In this document: one piece after another, positions 1 through 5,112 of the stretch
How the letters are laid out: each line of letters starts with the position of its first letter
Numbering within the stretch: position 1 is the stretch's first letter
Assembly (NCBI GenBank): GCA_944382805.1
Contig: CALWNS010000181.1
Coordinates: 1 to 5,112, forward strand
Reading direction: 5' to 3'
Length of the DNA stretch: 5,112 nt
From: an uncultured Gemmiger sp.
Lineage (GTDB): Bacteria > Bacillota > Clostridia > Oscillospirales > Ruminococcaceae
The notes under the pieces: generated by a model
What the model was told of the DNA's origin: nothing
The model's database searches: none
The model's input: only the letters and a program-made list of their open reading frames with translations
Translations under genes and position numbers: made by a program

Positions 1-38
1 TTACAAATCAGCTGCTCTACCGGCTGAGCTATTCTAGC
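1..38 (-). tRNA. tRNA-Thr (UGU), 5' half only, cut by window edge
   Basis: Read on the minus strand from position 38 to 1, the sequence fits the 5' half of a tRNA. It has a 7-nt acceptor strand (GCTAGAA), the TA at positions 8-9, a D-arm with the GCTC/GAGC stem and a GG in the loop, one linker base, then the anticodon 5' stem GCTGA and the loop TTTGTAA. The loop puts TGT at tRNA positions 34-36, which reads threonine ACA codons. The window ends exactly at the 3' side of the anticodon loop, so the variable loop, T-arm and acceptor 3' strand lie outside and their pairing cannot be checked. A strong promoter lies just upstream, which supports a real gene. Isotype is called from the anticodon alone. 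Confidence 0.9.
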
Positions 39-49
39 GCAACAGAAAC

Positions 50-78
50 AGTATACCTGTTTTTGCCGCCGCGGTCAA
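50..78 (-). promoter_or_regulatory. Sigma-A-type promoter for tRNA-Thr
   Basis: On the minus strand there is a -35 box TTGACC (73-78), a 17-base spacer (56-72) and a -10 box TATACT (50-55). Both hexamers are close to the TTGACA/TATAAT consensus and the spacing is ideal. The predicted start site is near position 43, a few bases before the mature tRNA 5' end at 38, as expected for a tRNA transcript trimmed by RNase P. The promoter sits downstream of the HAD gene on the same strand, so the tRNA need not depend on read-through from it. Confidence 0.8.
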
Positions 79-142
79 GTGGTTCGCGCAAAAAAACTGA
101 AAAAGAGGAAAAAACGAAGCATTCCAAAGGCGTGCCGCGCGG

Positions 143-796
143 TTACAGCCGCCCCTGCCGCAGCAGGGCAAGCACCTCAAACAGGTCGCGGCAGCAGCAG
201 GTGTACAGCTTTTGGATCTCTGCGGTCGGCTGGGCCAGGTCGGGCACCATCACGGTCACGGCGCCGGCCGCCGCGCCGGCGCGCACGCCGTTAAAGCTGT
301 CTTCCAAAACCAGGCAGTCGCGCGCGTTCAGCCCCAGCCGGCGCGCCGCCTCCAGAAAAATATCGGGGTTCGGCTTGGAGCGCTCCACGTCGCTGCCGCA
401 CACCACATCGTGGAAGTACCGCGCCACGCCGGTCGTCTGCAAATTCAGCTCGATCAGCCCGCGCGGGCTGGAGCTGGCCACGATGCGCGGCAGGCCGATC
501 TGCTCCAGGTAGGCAAGCAGCTCCCGCAGACCCGGCTTGCAGGGCACGCCCTTGGCAAACTGCTCGTCGGCACGCGCCCAAACGGCGTCCAGCAGCTTCT
601 GCGGGTCCAGCGCGGGGTAGAAACTCTGGATATGCCGCTTTAATTTTTCGCCGGCCAGGCCGCGCGCGCCGGTATAAAATTCCGGCGGCGGGTCGCAGAC
701 GCCCAGCTGCCGGCAGCAGGGGGTCCAGAACGTATCCCAAATGCGTTCGGTGTCGAACATCAGCCCGTCCATATCGAATATTACGCCTTTTACCAT
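143..796 (-). CDS. HAD-superfamily phosphatase, beta-phosphoglucomutase-like (subfamily IA)
   Basis: A 217-residue cytoplasmic HAD hydrolase, the usual length for the family. Motif I is FDMDGLMFDTE, with the nucleophile Asp8 and the acid/base Asp10. A helical cap domain follows at about residues 15-85. Motif II is the VASSS segment (Ser108). Motif III is the Lys141 of SKPNPDIF, and motif IV is the LEDS segment (Glu165, Asp166) followed by NGVRAGAAAG. All catalytic positions are present, so it should be an active Mg2+-dependent phosphatase or phosphomutase on a small phosphorylated metabolite; the substrate cannot be told from sequence. The reading frame stays open upstream to 874, but the ATG at 796 is chosen because it directly precedes motif I, has an AAGGAG site 8 bases upstream, and lies downstream of the predicted promoter, whereas 874 lies upstream of it. 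Three consecutive cysteines at 200-202 near the C-terminus are unusual. Its neighbours share no evident pathway. Confidence 0.92.
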   Translation of the reverse strand: MVKGVIFDMDGLMFDTERIWDTFWTPCCRQLGVCDPPPEFYTGARGLAGEKLKRHIQSFYPALDPQKLLDAVWARADEQFAKGVPCKPGLRELLAYLEQIGLPRIVASSSPRGLIELNLQTTGVARYFHDVVCGSDVERSKPNPDIFLEAARRLGLNARDCLVLEDSFNGVRAGAAAGAVTVMVPDLAQPTAEIQKLYTCCCRDLFEVLALLRQGRL

Positions 797-804
797 AGCC
801 CGGT

Positions 805-810
805 CTCCTT
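805..810 (-). promoter_or_regulatory. Ribosome binding site deciding the HAD gene start
   Basis: AAGGAG on the minus strand lies 8 bases before the ATG at 796. It supports this start over the upstream in-frame ATG at 874, which would add 26 residues (rich in Arg, Ala and Gln) not typical of the family. Confidence 0.8.
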
Positions 811-842
811 GCCTTGCGGGCGCTGCGCCCTGATCTGCTTTT

Positions 843-871
843 ATTGTAGCGCAAAATGCCCGCCGTTGCAA
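843..871 (-). promoter_or_regulatory. Sigma-A-type promoter for the HAD gene
   Basis: The minus strand carries TTGCAA (866-871), a 17-base spacer and TACAAT (843-848), each hexamer near consensus. The expected start site is near 836, giving a leader of about 40 bases before the ATG at 796. It is arranged back to back with the ilvE promoter; the two -35 boxes are separated by 20 bases (872-891). Confidence 0.7.
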
Positions 872-891
872 CAAAAGTTCTGGTAAAGGGC

Positions 892-920
892 TTGTAATCG
901 GGGCGGCATGGGTCTATAAT
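892..920 (+). promoter_or_regulatory. Sigma-A-type promoter for ilvE
   Basis: TTGTAA (892-897), a 17-base spacer and a perfect TATAAT (915-920). Transcription should start near 927, leaving a leader of roughly 83 bases before the ATG at 1010. The leader is GC-rich and has small inverted repeats such as GGCGC/GCGCC (970-984), but it is too short for a T-box and has no clear attenuator with a U-tract. Confidence 0.75.
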
Positions 921-993
921 GAAACACAGCCGCACGGTTTGTGCAAATGGGGCCGCGCGGCGCAAAACGGGCGCATACGGCGCCAGATGTGTT

Positions 994-1000
994 AAAGGAG
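994..1000 (+). promoter_or_regulatory. Ribosome binding site deciding the ilvE start
   Basis: AAAGGAG ends 9 bases before the ATG at 1010. The in-frame ATG codons at 941 and 947 have no such site, and the 23 or so extra residues they would add are not family-like. Confidence 0.8.
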
Positions 1001-1009
1001 AGACGGAAA

Positions 1010-2089
1010 ATGTTGGATATCAAGATCACGCGCACCCAGACCCCCAGACCGAAACCGCAGGACGAGTCGAAGCTCGGCTTTGGCAAGATCTTTTCCGACC
1101 ATATGTTCCTGATGGATTATACCGCCGGCGAAGGCTGGCATGATGCGCGCATCGTGCCGTACGGCTGCTGGGAGATGGACCCGGCCACCACGGTGTTCCA
1201 CTATGCGCAGGAAATTTTCGAGGGCATGAAGGCCTACCGCACGGCGGCCGGCGATATCCAGCTGTTCCGCCCGGAGTGCAACGCCAACCGCTTTAACGAT
1301 TCTGCCGACCGCCTTGGTATGCCGGCCATCCCGCCGGAGGATTTTGTCCAGGCGGTCAAGGCCATCGTGGATGTGGACCGCGACTGGGTGCCGCATACGG
1401 ACGGCGCTTCGCTGTACATCCGGCCGTTCTGCATCGCAACCGACGTCGGCCTGGGCGTACACGCGGCCACGCATTACCGCTTTGCCATCATCTGCTCGCC
1501 GTCCGGCGCCTATTATGCCGAGGGCCTGGATCCCGTGCGCATTTATGTCGAGGACGAATACATCCGCGCGGCCCCCGGCCTGACCGGCTTTACCAAGTGC
1601 GGCGGCAACTACGCCGCCTCCATCAAGGCCGGCGAACTGGCCGAGGAGCGCGGCTTCAGCCAGGTGCTGTGGCTGGACGGCGTGGAAAAGAAGTATGTGG
1701 AAGAAGTCGGCTCCATGAACATCATGTTCAAGATCGACGGCAAGATCTATACCGCCGCCTGCACCGGCACCGTGCTGCCCGGCGTGACCCGCCGCTCCAT
1801 CATCGAGCTGCTGCGCGACTGGGGCTACGAGGTCATCGAGGGCAAGCTGGCCATCGCTGATGTGATGAAAGCCGGCGAGGAGGGCAAGCTGGAGGAAGTG
1901 TTCGGCACCGGCACCGCCGCCGTGGTCAGCCCCGTCAAGGAGCTGGACTGGGAGGGCAAGGCCGCCATGATCGGCGGCGGCCAGATCGGCCCCCTGACCC
2001 AGAAGCTGTACGATACCCTGACCGGCATCCAGTGGGGCAAGCTGCCCGACACCAAGGGCTGGACCGTCAAGGTGGAACCCAAGTACTGA
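1010..2089 (+). CDS. ilvE: Branched-chain amino acid aminotransferase (class IV, PLP-dependent)
   Basis: A 359-residue cytoplasmic enzyme that swaps the amino group between glutamate/2-oxoglutarate and the keto acids of valine, leucine and isoleucine: the last step of their synthesis, also the first of their breakdown. Landmarks appear in family order: FHYAQEIFEGMKAYR (about 63-77), FRPECNANRFNDSADRLGMP (86-105), SLYIRPF with Arg138, the PLP lysine Lys196 in GFTKCGGNYAAS, QVLWLDG, then EEVGSMN with conserved Glu232, TGTVLPGVTRR, and FGTGTAAVVSPV near the end. The lysine context KCGGNY and the following layout match the longer BCAT type seen in eukaryotes and many Firmicutes rather than the shorter E. 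coli type; this is from memory of the family. The start at 1010 is fixed by its ribosome binding site. It appears to be a single-gene transcript with its own promoter and terminator. No sign of damage. Confidence 0.96.
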   Translation: MLDIKITRTQTPRPKPQDESKLGFGKIFSDHMFLMDYTAGEGWHDARIVPYGCWEMDPATTVFHYAQEIFEGMKAYRTAAGDIQLFRPECNANRFNDSADRLGMPAIPPEDFVQAVKAIVDVDRDWVPHTDGASLYIRPFCIATDVGLGVHAATHYRFAIICSPSGAYYAEGLDPVRIYVEDEYIRAAPGLTGFTKCGGNYAASIKAGELAEERGFSQVLWLDGVEKKYVEEVGSMNIMFKIDGKIYTAACTGTVLPGVTRRSIIELLRDWGYEVIEGKLAIADVMKAGEEGKLEEVFGTGTAAVVSPVKELDWEGKAAMIGGGQIGPLTQKLYDTLTGIQWGKLPDTKGWTVKVEPKY

Positions 2090-2118
2090 TCGCCCGCAGG
2101 CATCCCGCAAATAAAACG

Positions 2119-2164
2119 AACGCCCGTCTCGGTGCGGAGTTTTCCGCACCGGGCCGGGCGTTTT
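2119..2164. terminator. Bidirectional intrinsic terminator between convergent genes
   Basis: A long near-perfect hairpin: an inner 8-bp stem GGTGCGGA/TCCGCACC (2131-2138 with 2143-2150) around a GTTT loop, and an outer stem ACGCCCG/CGGGCGT (2120-2126 with 2155-2161), joined by a short section with one T-C mismatch and one G-T wobble. On the plus strand it is followed by TTTT and a further T-rich stretch; on the minus strand it is followed by GTTTTATTT. It lies 30 bases after the ilvE stop and about 17 bases after the stop of the convergent gene, so it can serve both. Confidence 0.85.
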
Positions 2165-2180
2165 GGCTGTTTTGGCAGGG

Positions 2181-3572
2181 TCACGGGGTCACCAGCACAT
2201 CGCCCACGAGCGTCTGCCCGGCGGGGTCGATGGCATAAACGGTGTACTTCAGCGGCGGCTGGTTGTTTTCGGCCGGCCTGGCCAGCCGGATGCCGCCCTT
2301 TTCCGGCCGGGTAAAGTGCAGCGCGCGGTGGGCGGCGGTGGCGTGGGGGCGTTCGTCGGGCAGCGACCAGGCCAGCACCCCCGCGCCCTTTGCCGGGGCC
2401 TGGGCCGGCGCGTCCGGGGCCGGCGCATCGGCGGGCGGCCCGCAGAAATCGTCCGGCAGGGGATGGGGGGCGCCGCCCAGGTGCATCTGGTACAGCTCCG
2501 GGTCGTCCCGCTCCCGCCGCAGCCATACGCTGGACCGCGCGGGGCAGCCCGCCGGCACGCCGTGGCGGCGCGGGCGCATACAAAGCACCAGGTTGTTCCA
2601 CGCCACCAGGAAATCGTCCAGCGGCAGGGCGCATTCGGCGTCAAAATCGCTGCCGCCGGCCCAGGGGTCGATCAGCAGCGCCTCCACGCTGCCGTCCGGC
2701 TTGTTGGCAAAGCCGCGCAGCGCGGCGTAGCGCACGGCGGGCAGCCCGGCGGCGATCTGCGCGGGGCTGGATTCCAGCGCGGTCACCACGCCGTACCCGG
2801 CGCGCACTTCGGCGCGCAGCAGCGCCAGGTCGCCCCAGCCGGCCCAGGCCGGGAACCCCCAGCAGCCGGCGGCCGCGGCGGCAAAGCTCAGGCTGCGGGC
2901 GTCGTCCGCCTCCGGCTGGCAGTCCCGCATGGCCAGGGCCAGCTCCTCCGGCAGGATATCGGCCCCCCAGCGGTTGGTCAGGCTGGTCAGGCAGACCGCC
3001 AGGTCCATCACGTCGCGCAGGGCCGGCGCGCGGCGGGCCACCACATAGGGCATCAGGTGCAGGCACGCGTTGACCGGCCGCCCGCCGGCGGGGATCACAT
3101 CCACCGGGCGCACGCTCACGCCCAGCAGGCTCACGGTGGGGGTCTGCTTTTCCTCCTTGCTGTACAGGTAGATGCGCAGCTGTACCTGGGTGCCCACCTT
3201 GGAATCCAGCAGCAGCCGGTCGTGCTGCAGCACCAGCGGCCCGCGCGCGGCCGGCTTGGCGCCCTCCCGCGGCAGGTAGGGGCTCCACCGCCCAAAGCTG
3301 CTCCAGGCCGTCCAGTTGCCGTCCACCATCACGCGGGCCTGCGCCTCCAGCGCGGTGCCCGGCGGCGTGCCGCCGTTCCAGCTCACACGCACGGCGTCGA
3401 ACGCCGGCAGCGGGATGGCCGGGCTGGTATAACACCCGTACGGCACATAGGCGCCCTGCACCATATCCAGCAGGATGCGGCTTTCGGCCACCGTCACATT
3501 GTCCAGTTCGCCGCGCATGAACTCCTCGGTCTCATGCAGCAAAAACGTGTTCTTGTGTTCCAAAGCTCTCAC
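2181..3572 (-). CDS. C39-peptidase-like protein, apparently catalytically dead, with extra C-terminal domain
   Basis: A 463-residue protein with no signal peptide. Residues about 9-155 resemble the beta-rich N-terminal region of C39-like proteins of Firmicutes/Actinobacteria: a YTSP segment (48-51), VSWNGGTPPGT (63-73), WTAWSSFGRWSP (87-98) and an LRIYLYSKEEKQTPTVSLLGVSV stretch (132-154). A papain-like domain follows (about 170-335). Aligned by eye on the fixed spacing to Trp202-Gly203, the catalytic Cys position is Asp190; aligned on LRGF (285-288), the catalytic His position is Arg281. The Asp of IDPW (Asp302) remains. A Pro/Ala-rich linker (about 378-397) leads to a 65-residue C-terminal segment I do not recognise. 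The GTG start at 3572 overlaps the upstream stop by four bases (GTGA), implying translational coupling. Alternatives are TTG at 3563, preceded by GGTGAG, and ATG at 3518, whose GAGGAG is only 3 bases away and which would cut family-like sequence. Family placement is from pattern memory, not a search. Confidence 0.65.
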   Translation of the reverse strand: MRALEHKNTFLLHETEEFMRGELDNVTVAESRILLDMVQGAYVPYGCYTSPAIPLPAFDAVRVSWNGGTPPGTALEAQARVMVDGNWTAWSSFGRWSPYLPREGAKPAARGPLVLQHDRLLLDSKVGTQVQLRIYLYSKEEKQTPTVSLLGVSVRPVDVIPAGGRPVNACLHLMPYVVARRAPALRDVMDLAVCLTSLTNRWGADILPEELALAMRDCQPEADDARSLSFAAAAAGCWGFPAWAGWGDLALLRAEVRAGYGVVTALESSPAQIAAGLPAVRYAALRGFANKPDGSVEALLIDPWAGGSDFDAECALPLDDFLVAWNNLVLCMRPRRHGVPAGCPARSSVWLRRERDDPELYQMHLGGAPHPLPDDFCGPPADAPAPDAPAQAPAKGAGVLAWSLPDERPHATAAHRALHFTRPEKGGIRLARPAENNQPPLKYTVYAIDPAGQTLVGDVLVTP

Positions 3573-4291
3573 CGCCTGTCCGTTACTTGCTTGCCGCGGC
3601 CGCTCAGCCCGTAGGCCTGGTCCAGCGCCGGGTACAGGATCTGCAGCGCCGCCACGCTCGGCAGCCAGGCCCCGGTCAAAAGCAGCAGGAGCAGCGACCA
3701 GGGCGCAAACAGATACAGCAGCAGCCAGTAGGCCAGCACCGCCAGCGCGGCGGCCAGCGTGCGCGGCAAAAAGCCCAAAAACAGCATTTCGGTGTGCTTG
3801 AGCAGGCTGCGCAGCGGCAGCGCCACCAGAGCCACCTGGGCCAGCGCCAGCAGCAAAAAGCCGATCACGCACGCGCCGCCAAAGTACATACACAGCCACA
3901 CCGTGTTGGGCACGCGCTGCATCTGCGGCAGCGTCAGCAGCACCCAGCTCCATGCGCCCAGCAGCCCGCCGCCCGCCGCGCCGGGCGCCAGGGCGTCCCG
4001 CGCGTTTTGGGCCAAAGCGGCGCGGTAGGCGGGCCACCAATCATCCAGCGTGCCCCGCATCGAGCGCAGGATCGTATCCAGCAGCCCGCAGGCGCCCTGC
4101 GCGGCCAGCAGCCCGCCGGCTGCGCCGCCCGCCAGGCTGAGCCAGAACATCCCCAGCGCCGCGCCGCAGAACACCAGCCCGACCGCCGGCAGCGCCGTCA
4201 GGCAGCACAGCAGGCTGGCCAGGTAATAGGCCCTGAAATCCCGGCGCAGCCGCAAAAGCAGCCCGCCCGGCCGGTCGGAGGTTCCCCGCAT
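3569..4291 (-). CDS. Multi-pass membrane protein, DUF624/YesL-like
   Basis: A 240-residue integral membrane protein with about five hydrophobic segments (near residues 21-44, 46-70, 105-122, 131-158 and 178-207) and a short Arg-rich cytoplasmic N-terminus (RLRRDFR, 14-20). The pattern resembles DUF624 (YesL) proteins: a first segment ending in a TALPAVGLVFCGAALGMF-type stretch (32-49), a following soluble loop DTILRSMRGTLDDWWPAYRAALAQNARDAL (72-101) like the family's RG...F...F..N motif, and a late Leu-rich segment. YesL-like genes often sit beside carbohydrate uptake genes, but none is seen here and the molecular role is unknown. ATG 4291 is the first in-frame start after the predicted promoter; its AAAGGCGG site (4302-4309) is slightly distant. 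It is the first gene of a two-gene operon whose second gene overlaps its TGA. DUF624 membership is a by-eye call; another uncharacterised membrane family is possible. Confidence 0.6.
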   Translation of the reverse strand: MRGTSDRPGGLLLRLRRDFRAYYLASLLCCLTALPAVGLVFCGAALGMFWLSLAGGAAGGLLAAQGACGLLDTILRSMRGTLDDWWPAYRAALAQNARDALAPGAAGGGLLGAWSWVLLTLPQMQRVPNTVWLCMYFGGACVIGFLLLALAQVALVALPLRSLLKHTEMLFLGFLPRTLAAALAVLAYWLLLYLFAPWSLLLLLLTGAWLPSVAALQILYPALDQAYGLSGRGKQVTDRR

Positions 4292-4339
4292 ACAAAACGC
4301 CCGCCTTTCTGCGCTGTATAAGCAAAAGTTTACAATAAT

Positions 4340-4368
4340 ATCATACGATATTTTGCCGCAGCTTGCAA
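4340..4368 (-). promoter_or_regulatory. Sigma-A-type promoter for the membrane protein/C39-like operon
   Basis: On the minus strand TTGCAA (4363-4368), a 17-base spacer and TATGAT (4340-4345). Expected start near 4333, giving a leader of about 40 bases before the ATG at 4291. The -35 box lies at the centre of the palindrome at 4351-4380, so a protein bound there would compete with RNA polymerase. Confidence 0.7.
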
Positions 4369-4380
4369 GCCGGGGCAAAA
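4351..4380. repeat. 30-bp imperfect palindrome, candidate operator
   Basis: TTTTGCC (4351-4357) is mirrored by GGCAAAA (4374-4380), and the core GCTTGCAAGC (4361-4370) is itself a perfect palindrome; 13 of 15 symmetric pairs match around a centre at 4365/4366. It lies between divergent promoters, covers the minus-strand -35 box, and lacks the hairpin-plus-U-tract order of a terminator on either strand. Its size and place fit a binding site for a dimeric repressor, but no regulator gene is in view. Confidence 0.45.
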
Positions 4381-4417
4381 AAGGTTAGAATATTTTCACA
4401 AACTTTTTGCCGGTTTA

Positions 4418-4426
4418 TGCTATAGT
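4418..4426 (+). promoter_or_regulatory. Extended -10 promoter for the right-edge membrane protein
   Basis: TGC followed by TATAGT (4421-4426) matches an extended -10 element (TGnTATAAT). No good -35 box exists at 16-18 bases upstream; the nearest candidate TTCACA (4395-4400) is 20 bases away, which is typical of extended -10 dependence. Transcription would start near 4433, about 30 bases before the ATG. Confidence 0.55.
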
Positions 4427-4462
4427 AAAAAGCGACTAAGTGTTAAAAGGGGGAGCCAGCCC

Positions 4463-5112
4463 ATGGCCTGGGTCACAAAAAGCAGCGAAGAAAACTACGA
4501 AAATAACGAAACACCGCGCGAATATACCAAGACGGAAAAAGCCGGCAACTGGTGGCACTACCACAAGGTGATGGTTCTTGTGGTCGTGTTTGCGGTGGTC
4601 TGCGTGGCGCTGATTTTGCGCGATTCGGTGTTCCGCCCGCGCGCGGATTATATGGTGGCCTATGTGGGCCAGGCCAACCTGCCCGACGATACCGTACAGG
4701 CGCTGACCGAAGCGCTGCAAGCCTACTGCGGCGACCTGAACGGCGATGGGCGGGTGCTTGTGCAGGTCAACCAGTATATCGCTGACCTGGCCCAGCTGTC
4801 CGACAGTACGACGGTGGACCCCTATGCCCAGATGGCGGGCATCACCCAGATCAGCGCCGATATCTCCAGCAAGACCGGCAGCCATATCTACCTGCTGGAG
4901 GACCCCGCCAGCTTTGAATCCTACACCGGCGCGCTGCGCTACCTGGACGGCACCGTGCCGCAGGACAACAGCGAACCGGCCAATTTGGACTGGACGCAGA
5001 TGGTCTACCGCTGGACCGACTGCCCGGTGCTGACCGGGCTGGACCTGGGCAATTATGAGGGGTATACGATCGCGGACGATATCGTGGGCCAAAACCAGGA
5101 CGTGCTGGCCCG
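4463..5112 (+). CDS. Single-pass membrane protein with extracytoplasmic domain, function unknown (3' end outside window)
   Basis: The frame is open from the ATG at 4463 to the window edge, giving 216 residues and no stop. The ATG has a strong AAGGGGGAG site (4447-4455) 7 bases upstream. A polar, Glu/Asn-rich N-terminus (1-34) with GNWWHYHK leads to one hydrophobic segment VMVLVVVFAVVCVALIL (36-52), then RDSVFRPR and a long soluble part. There is no cleavage site or lipobox, so it is probably anchored with the N-terminus inside and the bulk outside. Residues 91-98 read DLNGDGRV, like the calcium loop of EF-hand/dockerin repeats (Asp91, Asn93, Asp95), but the twelfth position is Val102 rather than Asp/Glu, and no second copy is seen. 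I do not recognise the family. It is transcribed divergently from the membrane protein/C39-like operon and may share its control region. Confidence 0.85.
   Translation, partial: MAWVTKSSEENYENNETPREYTKTEKAGNWWHYHKVMVLVVVFAVVCVALILRDSVFRPRADYMVAYVGQANLPDDTVQALTEALQAYCGDLNGDGRVLVQVNQYIADLAQLSDSTTVDPYAQMAGITQISADISSKTGSHIYLLEDPASFESYTGALRYLDGTVPQDNSEPANLDWTQMVYRWTDCPVLTGLDLGNYEGYTIADDIVGQNQDVLA

Noticed and set aside
81..142. A possible terminator after the HAD gene
   Set aside because: There are several T-runs on the minus strand, but the hairpins I could draw have only 3-4 base pairs, so an intrinsic terminator is not supported.
924..992. ACACA/TGTGT pairing in the ilvE leader that might hide the ribosome site, or a T-box
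   Set aside because: The left arm sits at or before the predicted start site, the stem is only five pairs, and the leader is too short for a T-box with no conserved T-box bulge sequence.
992..2149. A 385-codon open frame on the minus strand, antisense to ilvE
   Set aside because: It mirrors the codon structure of a clear aminotransferase gene, runs through the terminator hairpin, and has no recognisable motif.
2163..3614. A 483-codon open frame on the plus strand, antisense to the C39-like gene
   Set aside because: Its composition is rich in His, Gln, Arg, Gly and Ala with no domain pattern or ribosome site, and the opposite strand encodes recognisable protein. Long antisense frames are common in GC-rich genes.
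3573..4040. N-terminal extension of the C39-like gene to an ATG at 4040
   Set aside because: The extra 156 residues are Arg/Gly/Ala-rich shadow translation of the membrane protein gene in another frame; the GTG at 3572 overlapping the stop is far more likely.
4436..5092. A 218-codon minus-strand open frame under the right-edge membrane protein gene
   Set aside because: The plus-strand gene has a strong ribosome site, a promoter and a sensible membrane segment; the minus frame would extend across those elements and looks like a shadow.

Overview
The window looks like chromosomal DNA from a high-GC member of the Firmicutes/Bacillota, most likely a gut Ruminococcaceae/Oscillospiraceae relative of the Faecalibacterium-Subdoligranulum-Gemmiger type. 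This is an inference from strongly GC-rich third codon positions, Shine-Dalgarno-led genes, clear sigma-A-type promoters with 17-base spacers, and the gene families present. There is no insertion sequence, phage gene, CRISPR array or other sign of recent transfer; it reads as ordinary core or housekeeping sequence.

Layout from left to right: (1) the 5' half of a tRNA-Thr(UGU) gene on the minus strand, cut by the window edge, with a good promoter upstream; (2) a minus-strand HAD-superfamily phosphatase/beta-phosphoglucomutase-like gene; (3) a compact divergent promoter region; (4) ilvE, branched-chain amino acid aminotransferase, on the plus strand; (5) a bidirectional hairpin terminator between convergent genes; (6) a two-gene minus-strand operon made of a multi-pass membrane protein (DUF624/YesL-like) and, overlapping it by four bases, a C39-peptidase-like protein that seems to have lost its catalytic Cys and His; (7) a second divergent promoter region with a 30-bp imperfect palindrome lying over the minus-strand -35 box; (8) a plus-strand single-pass membrane protein with a calcium-loop-like motif, running off the right edge.

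The genes do not form one pathway. IlvE supplies the last step of branched-chain amino acid synthesis, or the first of their breakdown. The HAD enzyme is a general small-molecule phosphatase candidate. The DUF624-like/C39-like pair is likely translated together and may act together at or near the membrane. The most interesting points are the apparent pseudopeptidase in that pair and the palindrome that could control it. I found no convincing new multi-gene system here.
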